Assembly: GCF_013359725.1 (NCBI RefSeq)
Contig: NZ_JABFMW010000003.1
Coordinates: 62,001-126,000 of the forward strand
Reading direction: 5' to 3'
Source: Pseudarthrobacter sp. C4D7
GTDB taxonomy: Bacteria > Actinomycetota > Actinomycetes > Actinomycetales > Micrococcaceae
Length of the DNA: 64,000 nucleotides
In this document: piece by piece, positions 21,203 to 29,781 of the stretch
Layout of the letters: each line of letters starts with the position of its first letter
Position numbering within the stretch: the stretch's first letter is position 1
Notes under the pieces: model-generated
Database searches by the model: none
The model's input: the letters and a program-made list of their open reading frames with translations, nothing else
Told to the model about the DNA's origin: nothing
Made by a program: the position numbers and the translations under genes

Positions 21203-22057
21203 ATGGCCTCCAAGATTGCGTACCAGGGTGAGCCCGGCGCCAACTCCAATATCGCGTGTCAGCAGATGTTCCCGAATATGGAAAGCGTGCCGTGCGCCAG
21301 TTTCGAGGATGCCTTTGAGCTGGTGACCAGCGGCGAGGCGGAGCTGGCCATGATTCCCATCGAGAACTCGATCGCCGGCCGGGTGGCGGACATCCACATC
21401 CTGCTGCCCCAGTCCAACCTGCAGATCGTGGGCGAATTCTTCCTGCCCATCCATTTCGACCTGCTGGGCATCCCGGGCAGCACCATTGAGGACGCCACCG
21501 AGGTCCACAGCCACATCCACGCGCTGGGCCAGTGCCGCAAGCTGATCCGCGAACACGGCCTCAAACCCGTCATTGCCGGGGATACCGCTGGTTCGGCCCG
21601 GGAGGTGGCGGAGTGGAACGATCCCCGCAAGCTTTCCCTCGCTCCCCCGCTGGCGGCGGAGATCTACGGCCTGGAGGTCCTGGCCTCGCGGGTTGAGGAC
21701 GACCCCTCCAACACCACCCGCTTCGTGGTCCTGGCCCGCGAAAAGGCGCTGCCGGCCCGGGACGAACTTCCCGGACCGGCCGTCACCAGCTTTGTGTTCC
21801 GCGTGCGCAACGTCCCGTCCGCCCTCTACAAGGCACTGGGCGGCTTCGCCACGAACGGGGTTAACATGACCCGGCTGGAGAGCTACATGGTGGGCAACGA
21901 GTTTGCCGCCACCATGTTCATGGCCGACGTCGAAGGCCACCCCGAGGACCTGCCGCTGAAGCTGGCCCTCGAGGAACTGGACTTCTTCACCACCGAGGTG
22001 CGGATCCTCGGCGTGTACGCCGCGGCCGACTACCGGGCAGCCGCCGCAACGGCCTGA
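21203..22057 (+). CDS. pheA: Prephenate dehydratase
   Basis: 284 residues. Converts prephenate to phenylpyruvate in phenylalanine synthesis. The substrate domain opens KIAYQGEPGANSN, with IPIENSIAGRV near 55 and the diagnostic TRF triad in SNTTRFVVLA near 175; the C-terminal ACT domain (about 190-280) senses phenylalanine. A monofunctional enzyme without chorismate mutase, as usual in actinobacteria. It lies 51 bp after amylosucrase and its last 28 bp overlap the convergent flavoprotein gene. No functional tie to the sugar operon is evident. Confidence 0.95.
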   Translation: MASKIAYQGEPGANSNIACQQMFPNMESVPCASFEDAFELVTSGEAELAMIPIENSIAGRVADIHILLPQSNLQIVGEFFLPIHFDLLGIPGSTIEDATEVHSHIHALGQCRKLIREHGLKPVIAGDTAGSAREVAEWNDPRKLSLAPPLAAEIYGLEVLASRVEDDPSNTTRFVVLAREKALPARDELPGPAVTSFVFRVRNVPSALYKALGGFATNGVNMTRLESYMVGNEFAATMFMADVEGHPEDLPLKLALEELDFFTTEVRILGVYAAADYRAAAATA

Positions 22058-23952
22058 CGCGGCGCCGCGGAAGCACCCTTGAGCAGTGGTGCGAAGAATG
22101 CTCCCAGGTCCGCGGTTGCGGTCAGTGGCAGGACGTTGGCCACGTACTGGTCCGGGCGGACCAGCACGACAACTCCGTTGCGGTCGATGCCGCGGAGGTT
22201 GAAGATGTCTGCTTTGGGGTCGGTGGCGTAGACCTTTTCGTAGTCCGTGAGCTTGAAGGGGCCCACCTGGGGCTTGAAGACGGCCGGCACGGCATTGATG
22301 TCGACGGCGGTGTGCGGCTGCGGGTAGATGACTTTCAGGTCGAACCACGCGTCCGGGTCGGCGCCGGCAGGGGTGGCGGCCAGCGGGGACTCCGGGGAGT
22401 CCGCGAACCACCCGGCGAGCCGGTCCGTGGCGGAGTTGGTGCCCGGCAGCGCGTTGTCGGCGAAGACATAGATCCGCCAGCGGCCATCTGCGGTGGCGTG
22501 GTGGCCAAGATGGATGGGGTTGGTGTCCCCCACCCGCACCACGGGCGCGGACTTGAAGCGCTTGCCCACAGGAAATCCGGTGGCCAGGTCCTGGTGTTCG
22601 CTGCTGCCAACGATCAGGGACGGGTCGTACTGCGTCATGAACCCGGCGGGGAATTCGGCGGTCTGCACGTAGAAGTCTTCAAGGTCGGAGGGGTGCTCGA
22701 ATTCCTCCGGCTTCTTGGCCATCATGGTGGACCATTCCTTGTCGAAATCGATGAGGTTCTTCGCCACCACCTGCCGCTCCTCGGAGTAGGTGGACAGCAG
22801 ACTTTCCGGGCTGCGGCCTTCCAGCACGTGGCCCAGCTTCCAGGCGATGTTGAAGCCGTCCTGCATGGACACGTTCATGCCCTGCCCGGCCTTGGCGCTG
22901 TGGGTATGGCAGGCGTCCCCGGTGATGAACACCCGCGGGGTGCGCGTGCCGCGCTCGGCCGGCAGGACGTCGTCGAACCTGTCAGTCAGCCGGTGGCCCA
23001 CCTCGTACACGCTGTGCCACGCGACGTTCCGGACATCCAACGTGTAGGGATGGAGGATGGCGTTGGCCTTGGCGATGATCTCCTCGATGGTGGTGGTGCG
23101 GACCGAGTGCTGGCTGGCCGGGTCCACTTCGCCCAGGTCCACGTACATGCGGAACAGGTGGCCGCCTTCACGCGGGATCAGCAGGATGCTGCCCTCGGCG
23201 CCCTGGATGGCGCACTTGGTGCGGATATCCGGGAAGTCGGTGACGGCCAGGGTGTCCATGACGCCCCAGGCGTGGTTGGCCTGGTCGCCGGCCAGGGTGC
23301 AGCCGATGGCCTGGCGCACCTTGCTGCGCGCACCATCCGCGCCCACCACGTACTTGGCGCGGACAACCCGCGCCTGCCCTTCGTTGGGCCCGGCCGTGTG
23401 CCGAAGCGTCACGGTGACCGGGTAGTCGCCGCTGTCCGCGACCTCCAGGCCCTCGAATTCGTAGCCGAAATCAGGCCTGAGGCGGGTGGGCGAGTTCGCG
23501 GCGAACTCCGCGAAGTAATCCAGCACGCGGGCCTGGTTAACGATCAGGTGCGGGAACTCACTGATGCCCATCTCGTCATCCACCGCCCGGGCCGTGCGGA
23601 TGATGTTCGCGTGGTTGGCCGGATCCGGCTTCCAGAACGCCATCTCGGTGATGCGGTACGCCTCGGCGATGATCCGCTCCGCGAACCCGAAAGCCTGGAA
23701 CGTCTCCACGCTGCGCGCCTGGATCCCGTCAGCCTGCCCAATGGCCAGCCTGCCGGGACGGCGTTCAATGATGCGGGTGGTCACGTTGGGGAACATGGAC
23801 AGCTGGGCCGCGGCGAGCATGCCGGCGGGGCCGGTGCCCACGATCAGGACGTCCACGTCATCGGGAAGCTCCTCGGGGCGGTCAAGGCCGACGCCGGCCG
23901 CCGGCTGGACACGCGGGTCACCGGATACGTATCCGTGATGGTGGAACTGCAC
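22030..23952 (-). CDS. FAD-dependent aromatic-ring monooxygenase, phenol 2-monooxygenase/MobA type
   Basis: 640 residues. Class A flavoprotein hydroxylase: FAD Rossmann motif VLIVGTGPAG (about 35-44), DG motif VVGADGARSKVR near 206, and the second FAD motif GDACHTHSAKAGQGMN near 345, which is the phenol hydroxylase/3-hydroxybenzoate 4-hydroxylase signature. The last 180 residues form the thioredoxin-like dimerisation domain of that group. Starts at GTG with GAGGAAAG upstream. It diverges from a complete homoprotocatechuate meta-cleavage operon, so it probably makes 3,4-dihydroxyphenylacetate from a hydroxyphenylacetate by ortho-hydroxylation, in place of two-component HpaBC. The substrate is inference. 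Confidence 0.85.
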   Translation of the reverse strand: MQFHHHGYVSGDPRVQPAAGVGLDRPEELPDDVDVLIVGTGPAGMLAAAQLSMFPNVTTRIIERRPGRLAIGQADGIQARSVETFQAFGFAERIIAEAYRITEMAFWKPDPANHANIIRTARAVDDEMGISEFPHLIVNQARVLDYFAEFAANSPTRLRPDFGYEFEGLEVADSGDYPVTVTLRHTAGPNEGQARVVRAKYVVGADGARSKVRQAIGCTLAGDQANHAWGVMDTLAVTDFPDIRTKCAIQGAEGSILLIPREGGHLFRMYVDLGEVDPASQHSVRTTTIEEIIAKANAILHPYTLDVRNVAWHSVYEVGHRLTDRFDDVLPAERGTRTPRVFITGDACHTHSAKAGQGMNVSMQDGFNIAWKLGHVLEGRSPESLLSTYSEERQVVAKNLIDFDKEWSTMMAKKPEEFEHPSDLEDFYVQTAEFPAGFMTQYDPSLIVGSSEHQDLATGFPVGKRFKSAPVVRVGDTNPIHLGHHATADGRWRIYVFADNALPGTNSATDRLAGWFADSPESPLAATPAGADPDAWFDLKVIYPQPHTAVDINAVPAVFKPQVGPFKLTDYEKVYATDPKADIFNLRGIDRNGVVVLVRPDQYVANVLPLTATADLGAFFAPLLKGASAAPRQAVAAAAR

Positions 23953-23994
23953 GGGCTTTCCTCACTTCGTCGTGGATGACTACCGGGTTTCTAA

Positions 23995-24015
23995 TGTGTT
24001 CTATATCAGAACACA
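23995..24015. promoter_or_regulatory. Perfect inverted repeat, candidate operator for the flavoprotein gene
   Basis: Arms TGTGTTCT and AGAACACA are perfectly complementary around a 5-bp ATATC centre, 43 bp upstream of the flavoprotein GTG start. It lies in the AT-rich part of the divergent region. The arm sequence differs from the GntR-like palindrome 135 bp away, so a second regulator may be involved. Confidence 0.55.
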
Positions 24016-24120
24016 TGATTCGATAATCGAAACTATAAGTCTGGCTTCCACTGTACGCCCGATGTGATCCGGGCGACAAGTGCCATCGGCATGCCCGTCA
24101 AAAGCCCGGAAAACCAGGGG

Positions 24121-24162
24121 TTGACGGACCAGACCGGGTGGGCGATAGTGATCGTATACGAT
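24121..24162 (+). promoter_or_regulatory. Promoter and GntR-type operator of the homoprotocatechuate operon
   Basis: TTGACG (24121-24126) and GATAGT (24144-24149) are spaced by 17 bp. Two bases downstream stands the perfect 12-bp palindrome ATCGTATACGAT (24151-24162), which covers the predicted start point. A GTATAC core in a palindrome is typical of FadR/FCD-type GntR operators, and an FCD regulator is encoded in this operon at 25661-26323. Bound repressor would block initiation directly. Confidence 0.65.
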
Positions 24163-24186
24163 TTCGTACCTGATGAGGAGAAGGCT

Positions 24187-25668
24187 TTGGAGCAGGTCAA
24201 CGGCGACACCCTGGCGGCAGCACGCAAGGTGATCGCAGTGCACATCAACTACCCCAGCCGGGCCGCCCAGCGCGGCCGCACCCCGGCACAGCCGTCCTAC
24301 TTCCTCAAGCCTTCCACCTCCCTGGCCGTCAGCGGAAGCCCTGTGGAGCGCCCGGCCGGCTGCGAGCTGCTGGGCTACGAGGGCGAGATCGCCCTGGTGA
24401 TCGGCAAGGCCGCCCGCCGCGTTTCGATCGAGGACGCCTGGAGCCACGTCGCAGCCGTCACCGCCAGCAACGATCTTGGCGTGTACGACCTGCGCTACGC
24501 CGACAAAGGCTCCAACCTCCGCTCCAAAGGCGGCGACGGGTTCACCCCGGTGGGCCCGGCACTGATCCCGGCAGACGCCGTCGACCCCGCCAAACTGCGC
24601 ATCCGCACCTGGCACAACGGGGATCTGGTCCAGGACGACACCACCGGGGACCTGCTCTTCCCGTTCGCGCGGCTCGTCGCGGACCTCTCCCAGCTGCTCA
24701 CCCTCGAGGAGGGCGACATCATCCTCACCGGCACCCCGGCCGGCGCCTCGGTCGCGAAGCCGGGCGACGTGCTGGAAGTGGAAGTGGAGACGGTGGACGG
24801 CGCCCTCACCACCGGGCGGCTGGCCACCACGGTGAAGGAAGGCACGACGCCGTTCGCGGACTTTGGTGCCCAGCCCAAGGTCGATGACCTGCAGCGGGAG
24901 GAAGCCTACGGATCCCGCGAAGCCGCCGGGCTTCCGCGTGAGGCAAGTGCCGCCGTCGGGACTGTCCTCACCCCGGAGCTGAAAGCCAAGCTCGAGTCCG
25001 TCGCCACCGCCACCCTGTCCTCCCAGCTGCGCAAGCGCGGCCTGAACAACGTCAGCATCGACGGACTGCAGGCCACCCGCCCGGACCGCCGCGTGGTGGG
25101 CCTGGCCCGGACCCTCCGCTACGTCCCCAACCGCGAGGACCTGTTCAAGACCCACGGCGGCGGCTTCAACGCCCAAAAGAAGGCCATCGACTCGGTCAAC
25201 GAGGGCGAAATCCTGGTCATGGAAGCCCGGGGCGAGAAGGGAACCGGCACTGTGGGCGACATCCTGGCCCTCCGTGCCCAGGTCCGCGGTGCCGCGGCCA
25301 TCATCACCGACGGCGGCGTCCGCGACTACTCCGCCGTGGCGGACCTGGAGATGCCCACCTACTTCGCCAACCCGCATCCGGCGGTGCTGGGCCGCCGCCA
25401 CATTCCGTGGGACACGGACATCACCATCGCCTGCGGAGGTGCCACCGTGCAGCCCGGCGACATCATCGTGGCCGATTCCGACGGCATCCTGGTGATCCCG
25501 CCGGCCATCGCCGAAGAACTGGTGGCGGACTGCATCCAGCAGGAGAAGGAAGAAGCCTTCATCTTCGAGATGGTCAGGCAGGGCAACAGCGTGGACGGCC
25601 TGTACCCGATGAACACTGAATGGCAGGCCCGGTATCAGGAGTGGGAAGCAGGAAACCACAATGAGTGA
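24187..25668 (+). CDS. Fumarylacetoacetate hydrolase-family domain fused to an RraA-like domain
   Basis: 493 residues from TTG 24187, which has GAGGAGAAGG just upstream; the open frame to 24064 runs through the promoter. N-terminal part (about 1-235) is a FAH/HpaG-type fold with the metal motif YEGEIALVIG and the family segment SKGGDGFTPVGPA. C-terminal part (about 260-490) is an RraA-like fold with TDGGVRD (374-380; Arg379 and Asp380 match the catalytic pair of HMG/CHA aldolases) and ADSDGILVIP. In the homoprotocatechuate pathway a HpaG protein isomerises and decarboxylates the ring-cleavage acid using two FAH halves. Here the second half is replaced by RraA-like sequence. No separate hpaF isomerase gene is present. 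The role of each half is inference. Confidence 0.82.
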   Translation: MEQVNGDTLAAARKVIAVHINYPSRAAQRGRTPAQPSYFLKPSTSLAVSGSPVERPAGCELLGYEGEIALVIGKAARRVSIEDAWSHVAAVTASNDLGVYDLRYADKGSNLRSKGGDGFTPVGPALIPADAVDPAKLRIRTWHNGDLVQDDTTGDLLFPFARLVADLSQLLTLEEGDIILTGTPAGASVAKPGDVLEVEVETVDGALTTGRLATTVKEGTTPFADFGAQPKVDDLQREEAYGSREAAGLPREASAAVGTVLTPELKAKLESVATATLSSQLRKRGLNNVSIDGLQATRPDRRVVGLARTLRYVPNREDLFKTHGGGFNAQKKAIDSVNEGEILVMEARGEKGTGTVGDILALRAQVRGAAAIITDGGVRDYSAVADLEMPTYFANPHPAVLGRRHIPWDTDITIACGGATVQPGDIIVADSDGILVIPPAIAEELVADCIQQEKEEAFIFEMVRQGNSVDGLYPMNTEWQARYQEWEAGNHNE

Positions 25669-26323
25669 GGCCACCATGGTTGCCGGCAGCAAGTCGGAGC
25701 AGGCGTACCAGGCGGTCAAGGCCCGGATCGTTGAAGGCACCTACACCCCCGGCTACCGGCTGGTGCTGGGCTCCATTGCCAAGGATCTGGGGTTCAGCGT
25801 GGTGCCGGTCCGCGAAGCCATCCGCCGGCTGGAAGCAGAGGACCTGGTGACGTTCGAGCGCAACGTGGGCGCCACCGTGGCCGGCATCGACCCCACCGAG
25901 TACCTCTACACCATGCAGACCCTCAGCATCGTGGAAGGCGCCGCCACCGCGTTGTCCGCACCGCTGATCGACGGATCCGCCATTGCACGGGCCCGCGCCG
26001 TGAACGAGGAGATGCGCGCCTGCCTGGACCACTTCGACCCCGTCCGGTTCACGCGGCTCAACCAGGACTTTCACAGTGTCCTGTTCGAGCACTGTCCCAA
26101 CCCGCACATCCTGGACCTGGTGCACCGCGGCTGGAACCGGCTCGCGGCCATCCGGTCCTCAACCTTCCGCTTCGTCCCGGGACGCGCCCGCGACTCCGTC
26201 GATGAACACGAACACCTGCTGAAGCTCATCGAAACGGGGGCGGACGCCGAACAGATCGAAAAAGCCGCCAGGCTCCACCGCTCCGCCACCCTGGACGCGT
26301 ACCTGGCCCAGACCAACCACTGA
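25661..26323 (+). CDS. GntR/FCD family transcriptional regulator of the homoprotocatechuate operon
   Basis: 220 residues. Winged helix (about 10-78; SVVPVREAIRRLEAEDLV, wing ERNVGATV) followed by an FCD domain (about 85-215) with the NQDFHSVLFEHC metal-site pattern and a late EHEHLLKLIE. It overlaps the FAH-RraA gene by 8 bp, so it is made together with the operon it presumably controls (autoregulation). The GTATAC palindrome at 24151-24162 is its likely target; the inducer is probably a hydroxyphenylacetate or an early intermediate. Confidence 0.88.
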   Translation: MSEATMVAGSKSEQAYQAVKARIVEGTYTPGYRLVLGSIAKDLGFSVVPVREAIRRLEAEDLVTFERNVGATVAGIDPTEYLYTMQTLSIVEGAATALSAPLIDGSAIARARAVNEEMRACLDHFDPVRFTRLNQDFHSVLFEHCPNPHILDLVHRGWNRLAAIRSSTFRFVPGRARDSVDEHEHLLKLIETGADAEQIEKAARLHRSATLDAYLAQTNH

Positions 26324-26346
26324 CACACCGAGTTAGGACTTCAACG

Positions 26347-27858
26347 ATGACGACCTCAGTCGAGACCAGCACGCATTACGTCCCCGAGGACCTGCCCACC
26401 CACATCCAGCACTACATCAACGGCCAGTTCGTTGACTCGGTCTCCGGGAAGACCTTCGACGTCCTGGACCCCGTCTCCAACCGGAACTACGCCACCGCCG
26501 CCGCCGGCCAGAAGGAGGACATCGACCTCGCTGTCGCCGCAGCCCGCGACGCGTTCGTGAATGGCCCCTGGCCCAGGATAAAGCCCCGCGAGCGTGCCCG
26601 TGTCCTGAACAAAATCGCCGACGCCGTCGAAGCCCAGGAAGCACGCCTCGCCGAACTCGAAACGTTCGATACCGGCCTGCCGATCACCCAGGCCAAGGGC
26701 CAGGCCCTCCGCGCCGCCGAGAACTTCCGCTTCTTCGCCGACCTGATCGTGGCCCAGTTTGATGACGCCATGAAGGTCCCCGGCTCGCAGATCAACTACG
26801 TCAACCGCAAGCCGATCGGCGTCGCAGGACTGATCACCCCGTGGAACACCCCGTTCATGCTCGAGTCCTGGAAGCTGGCCCCTGCGCTGGCCACCGGCAA
26901 CACCGTGGTCCTCAAGCCGGCCGAGTTCACCCCACTCTCCGCCTCCCTGTGGGCCACCATCTTCAAGGACGCCGGCTTGCCTGACGGCGTCTTCAACCTG
27001 GTCAACGGCCTGGGCGAGGAAGCAGGCGACGCCCTGGTCAAGCACCCGGACGTGCCGCTGATCTCCTTCACCGGCGAGACCACCACCGGCCAGACGATCT
27101 TCCGGAACGCGGCCACCAACCTCAAGGGCCTCTCCATGGAGCTCGGCGGCAAGTCCCCCTGTGTCGTCTTCGCCGACGCGGACCTGGACGCCGCGATCGA
27201 TTCCGCCCTGTTTGGCGTCTTCTCCCTCAACGGCGAACGCTGCACCGCCGGCTCCCGCATCTTGGTGGAGCGCGCCATCTACGACCAGTTCTGCGAAAAG
27301 TACGCCGCCCGGGCCAAGAACATCGTGGTGGGTGATCCGCACGATCCCAAGACCCAGGTGGGCGCCCTGGTCCACCCGGAGCACTACGAGAAGGTGGCAT
27401 CCTACGTGGAGATCGGCAAGTCCGAGGGCCGGCTCCTGGCCGGCGGCGGCCGCCCCGACCACCTGCCCGAAGGAAACTACATTGCACCCACGGTGTTTGC
27501 CGACGTCGCCCCCGACGCCCGGATCTTCCAGGAAGAGATCTTCGGACCCGTCGTGGCCATCACCCCCTTCGACTCCGACGACGAAGCCCTCGCCCTGGCG
27601 AACAACACCAAGTACGGCCTGGCCGCCTACATCTGGACCCAGAACCTGACCCGCGCCCACAACTTCTCCCAGAACGTCGAGGCCGGCATGGTGTGGCTGA
27701 ACAGCCACAACGTCCGCGACCTGCGCACCCCGTTCGGCGGCGTCAAGGCCTCCGGCCTGGGCCACGAGGGCGGCTACCGCTCGATCGACTTCTACACCGA
27801 CCAGCAGGCCGTACACATCACGCTCGGCACCGTCCACACCCCCAAATTCGGCGCCTAA
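26347..27858 (+). CDS. hpaE: 5-carboxymethyl-2-hydroxymuconate semialdehyde dehydrogenase
   Basis: 503 residues. NAD-dependent aldehyde dehydrogenase oxidising the ring-cleavage product 5-carboxymethyl-2-hydroxymuconate semialdehyde to the acid. The catalytic Glu lies in MELGGKSPCVV and the nucleophile Cys in NGERCTAGSR; GLITPWNTPFM is the usual cofactor segment. Placed immediately before the dioxygenase, as in hpa clusters. ALDH family is certain; the specific substrate comes from context. Starts at ATG with AGGA 9 nt upstream. Confidence 0.9.
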   Translation: MTTSVETSTHYVPEDLPTHIQHYINGQFVDSVSGKTFDVLDPVSNRNYATAAAGQKEDIDLAVAAARDAFVNGPWPRIKPRERARVLNKIADAVEAQEARLAELETFDTGLPITQAKGQALRAAENFRFFADLIVAQFDDAMKVPGSQINYVNRKPIGVAGLITPWNTPFMLESWKLAPALATGNTVVLKPAEFTPLSASLWATIFKDAGLPDGVFNLVNGLGEEAGDALVKHPDVPLISFTGETTTGQTIFRNAATNLKGLSMELGGKSPCVVFADADLDAAIDSALFGVFSLNGERCTAGSRILVERAIYDQFCEKYAARAKNIVVGDPHDPKTQVGALVHPEHYEKVASYVEIGKSEGRLLAGGGRPDHLPEGNYIAPTVFADVAPDARIFQEEIFGPVVAITPFDSDDEALALANNTKYGLAAYIWTQNLTRAHNFSQNVEAGMVWLNSHNVRDLRTPFGGVKASGLGHEGGYRSIDFYTDQQAVHITLGTVHTPKFGA

Positions 27859-27913
27859 GCCAGCCGGCCGCCGTCCTCCTTTCCAAGACCCCTTTCAAAG
27901 AAGAGAGAATCCC

Positions 27914-28993
27914 ATGACCAACTTCGTCCCCACCCCCACCGTCCCGGCCCCGGACATCGTCCGCTGCGCCTACATGGAAATCGTCGTCACCGACCTCGCC
28001 AAGTCCCGTGAGTTCTACGTGGACGTCCTCGGCCTGCACGTCACCGAAGAAGACGACAACGCGATCTACCTGCGCTCCCTCGAGGAGTTCATCCACCACA
28101 ACCTGGTGCTGCGCAAGGGCCCCGTCGCCGCCGTCGCCGCCTTCGCTTACCGGGTGAAATCCCCCGCCGAGGTGGACGCCGCGGAGGCCTACTACAAGGA
28201 ACTCGGCTGCCGGGTGGAGCGCCGCAAGGAAGGCTTCACCAAGGGCGTCGGCGACTCCGTCCGGGTCGAGGATCCGTTGGGCTTCCCGTACGAGTTCTTC
28301 TACGACGTGGAGCACGTGGAACGCCTCACCCAGCGCTACGACCTCTACTCCGCCGGCGAACTGGTCCGCCTGGACCACTTCAACCAGGTCACCCCGGACG
28401 TCCCCAAGGGTCGCAAATACCTGGAGGACCTGGGCTTCCGCGTCTCCGAGGACATCAAGGATTCCGACGGCGTCACCTACGCCGCATGGATGCACCGCAA
28501 GCAGACCGTCCACGACACCGCCCTGACCGGCGGCAACGGCCCGCGCATGCACCACGTCGCGTTCGCCACGCACGAGAAGCACAACATCATCCAGATCTGC
28601 GACAAAATGGGCGCCCTGCGCATCAGCGACCGGATCGAACGCGGCCCCGGCCGGCACGGCGTCTCCAACGCCTTCTACCTCTACATCCTGGACCCGGACG
28701 GCCACCGCATCGAGATCTACACCCAGGACTACTACACCGGCGACCCTGACAACCCCACCATCACCTGGGACGTCCACGACAACCAGCGCCGCGACTGGTG
28801 GGGCAACCCCGTGGTCCCGTCCTGGTACACCGAAGCCTCCCTGGTCCTGGACCTCGACGGCAACCCACAGCCGGTCATCGTCCGCGAGGAGAAGTCCGAA
28901 ATGGCCGTCACGGTCGGCGCGGACGGCTTCTCCTACACCCGCAAGCCCGAAGGTGAAGCCGCCGAGGGCTTCAAGCTGGGAGTCCAGGTCTAG
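27914..28993 (+). CDS. hpaD: 3,4-dihydroxyphenylacetate 2,3-dioxygenase
   Basis: 359 residues. Type I extradiol dioxygenase of the vicinal-oxygen-chelate superfamily that opens the homoprotocatechuate ring. The metal ligands His155 (VRLDHFNQV), His214 (MHHVAF) and Glu267 (HRIEIYTQDY) fall on exactly the residue numbers known for Arthrobacter globiformis MndD (Mn2+) and Brevibacterium fuscum HPCD (Fe2+). The Tyr-rich QDYYTGDPDNP after Glu267 is also shared. Sequence alone does not decide Mn versus Fe. AAGAGAGA lies before the ATG, and the next gene starts 2 bp after the stop. Confidence 0.96.
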   Translation: MTNFVPTPTVPAPDIVRCAYMEIVVTDLAKSREFYVDVLGLHVTEEDDNAIYLRSLEEFIHHNLVLRKGPVAAVAAFAYRVKSPAEVDAAEAYYKELGCRVERRKEGFTKGVGDSVRVEDPLGFPYEFFYDVEHVERLTQRYDLYSAGELVRLDHFNQVTPDVPKGRKYLEDLGFRVSEDIKDSDGVTYAAWMHRKQTVHDTALTGGNGPRMHHVAFATHEKHNIIQICDKMGALRISDRIERGPGRHGVSNAFYLYILDPDGHRIEIYTQDYYTGDPDNPTITWDVHDNQRRDWWGNPVVPSWYTEASLVLDLDGNPQPVIVREEKSEMAVTVGADGFSYTRKPEGEAAEGFKLGVQV

Positions 28994-28995
28994 CC

Positions 28996-29781
28996 ATGCT
29001 GGAGCCAAAGACGATTGAGGCCATCGCGGACGAGCTGGTGGAAGCCGGCCGGACCCGCACCCCTGTCCCCCGCCTGACAGCCCGCTACCCGGACATGACG
29101 GTGGAGGACTCCTACGCGGTGCAGCAGCTGTGGCGGCGCCGCAACCAGGACGCCGGCCGGACCCTGGTGGGGCGCAAGATCGGCCTCACGTCCAAGGCCA
29201 TGCAGGCCGCCACCGGCATCACAGAGCCGGACTACGGCGCCATCTTCGATGACATGGTGCTGGACACCGGCTGCTCCGTGGAGTGGGACCGGTACACGCA
29301 CCCGCGGGTTGAGGTGGAACTGGCCTTCGTGTTGAAGGAGGGGCTGAAGGGCCCGGGCGTCACCATCTTCGATGTCCTGAAAGCCACCGACTACGTGGTG
29401 CCGGCCCTCGAGATCCTGGACTCCCGGATCGAGATGGAGGGCCGGACCATCGTGGACACCATCTCTGACAACGCTGCGATGGGCGCCATGGTGATCGGCG
29501 GCAACCCGGTCAAACCCGATGCCGTGGACCTCCGCTGGGTCTCCGCCATCCTCTACAAGAACCAGACCGTGGAGGAAACCGGCGTGGCCGCAGGTGTCCT
29601 TGACCATCCCGCCAACGGGGTCCACTGGCTCGCCAACAAGATCGCCGCCCACGGCGACGCGTTGAAGGCCGGGGACATCATCCTGGCCGGGTCCTTCACC
29701 CGCCCCATGTGGGTCTACAAGGGCGACACCGTCCACGCCGACTACGGCCCCCTGGGGAGCGTGACATGCCGTTTCGAATAG
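28996..29781 (+). CDS. hpaH: 2-oxo-hept-4-ene-1,7-dioate hydratase
   Basis: 261 residues. Mg2+-dependent hydratase of the MhpD/HpaH group adding water to the 2-oxo-heptenedioate. Family segments are [13 protein letters not shown] (about 54-66), [11 protein letters not shown] with the metal-binding Glu pair (about 104-114) and [12 protein letters not shown] near the C-terminus. Length matches HpaH. Starts 2 bp after hpaD and overlaps hpaI by 16 bp, so the three are translated as a block. Confidence 0.93.
   Translation: MLEPKTIEAIADELVEAGRTRTPVPRLTARYPDMTVEDSYAVQQLWRRRNQDAGRTLVGRKIGLTSKAMQAATGITEPDYGAIFDDMVLDTGCSVEWDRYTHPRVEVELAFVLKEGLKGPGVTIFDVLKATDYVVPALEILDSRIEMEGRTIVDTISDNAAMGAMVIGGNPVKPDAVDLRWVSAILYKNQTVEETGVAAGVLDHPANGVHWLANKIAAHGDALKAGDIILAGSFTRPMWVYKGDTVHADYGPLGSVTCRFE

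Noticed and set aside
24064..24186. GTG start extending the FAH-RraA protein by 41 residues
   Set aside because: The extension lies over the promoter and the GTATAC palindrome; TTG 24187 has an excellent ribosome site and fits the domain start.
24187..25668. RraA domain as a genuine RNase E inhibitor
   Set aside because: The name reflects a fold; the retained Arg-Asp pair and operon context favour an aldolase/decarboxylase-like role.
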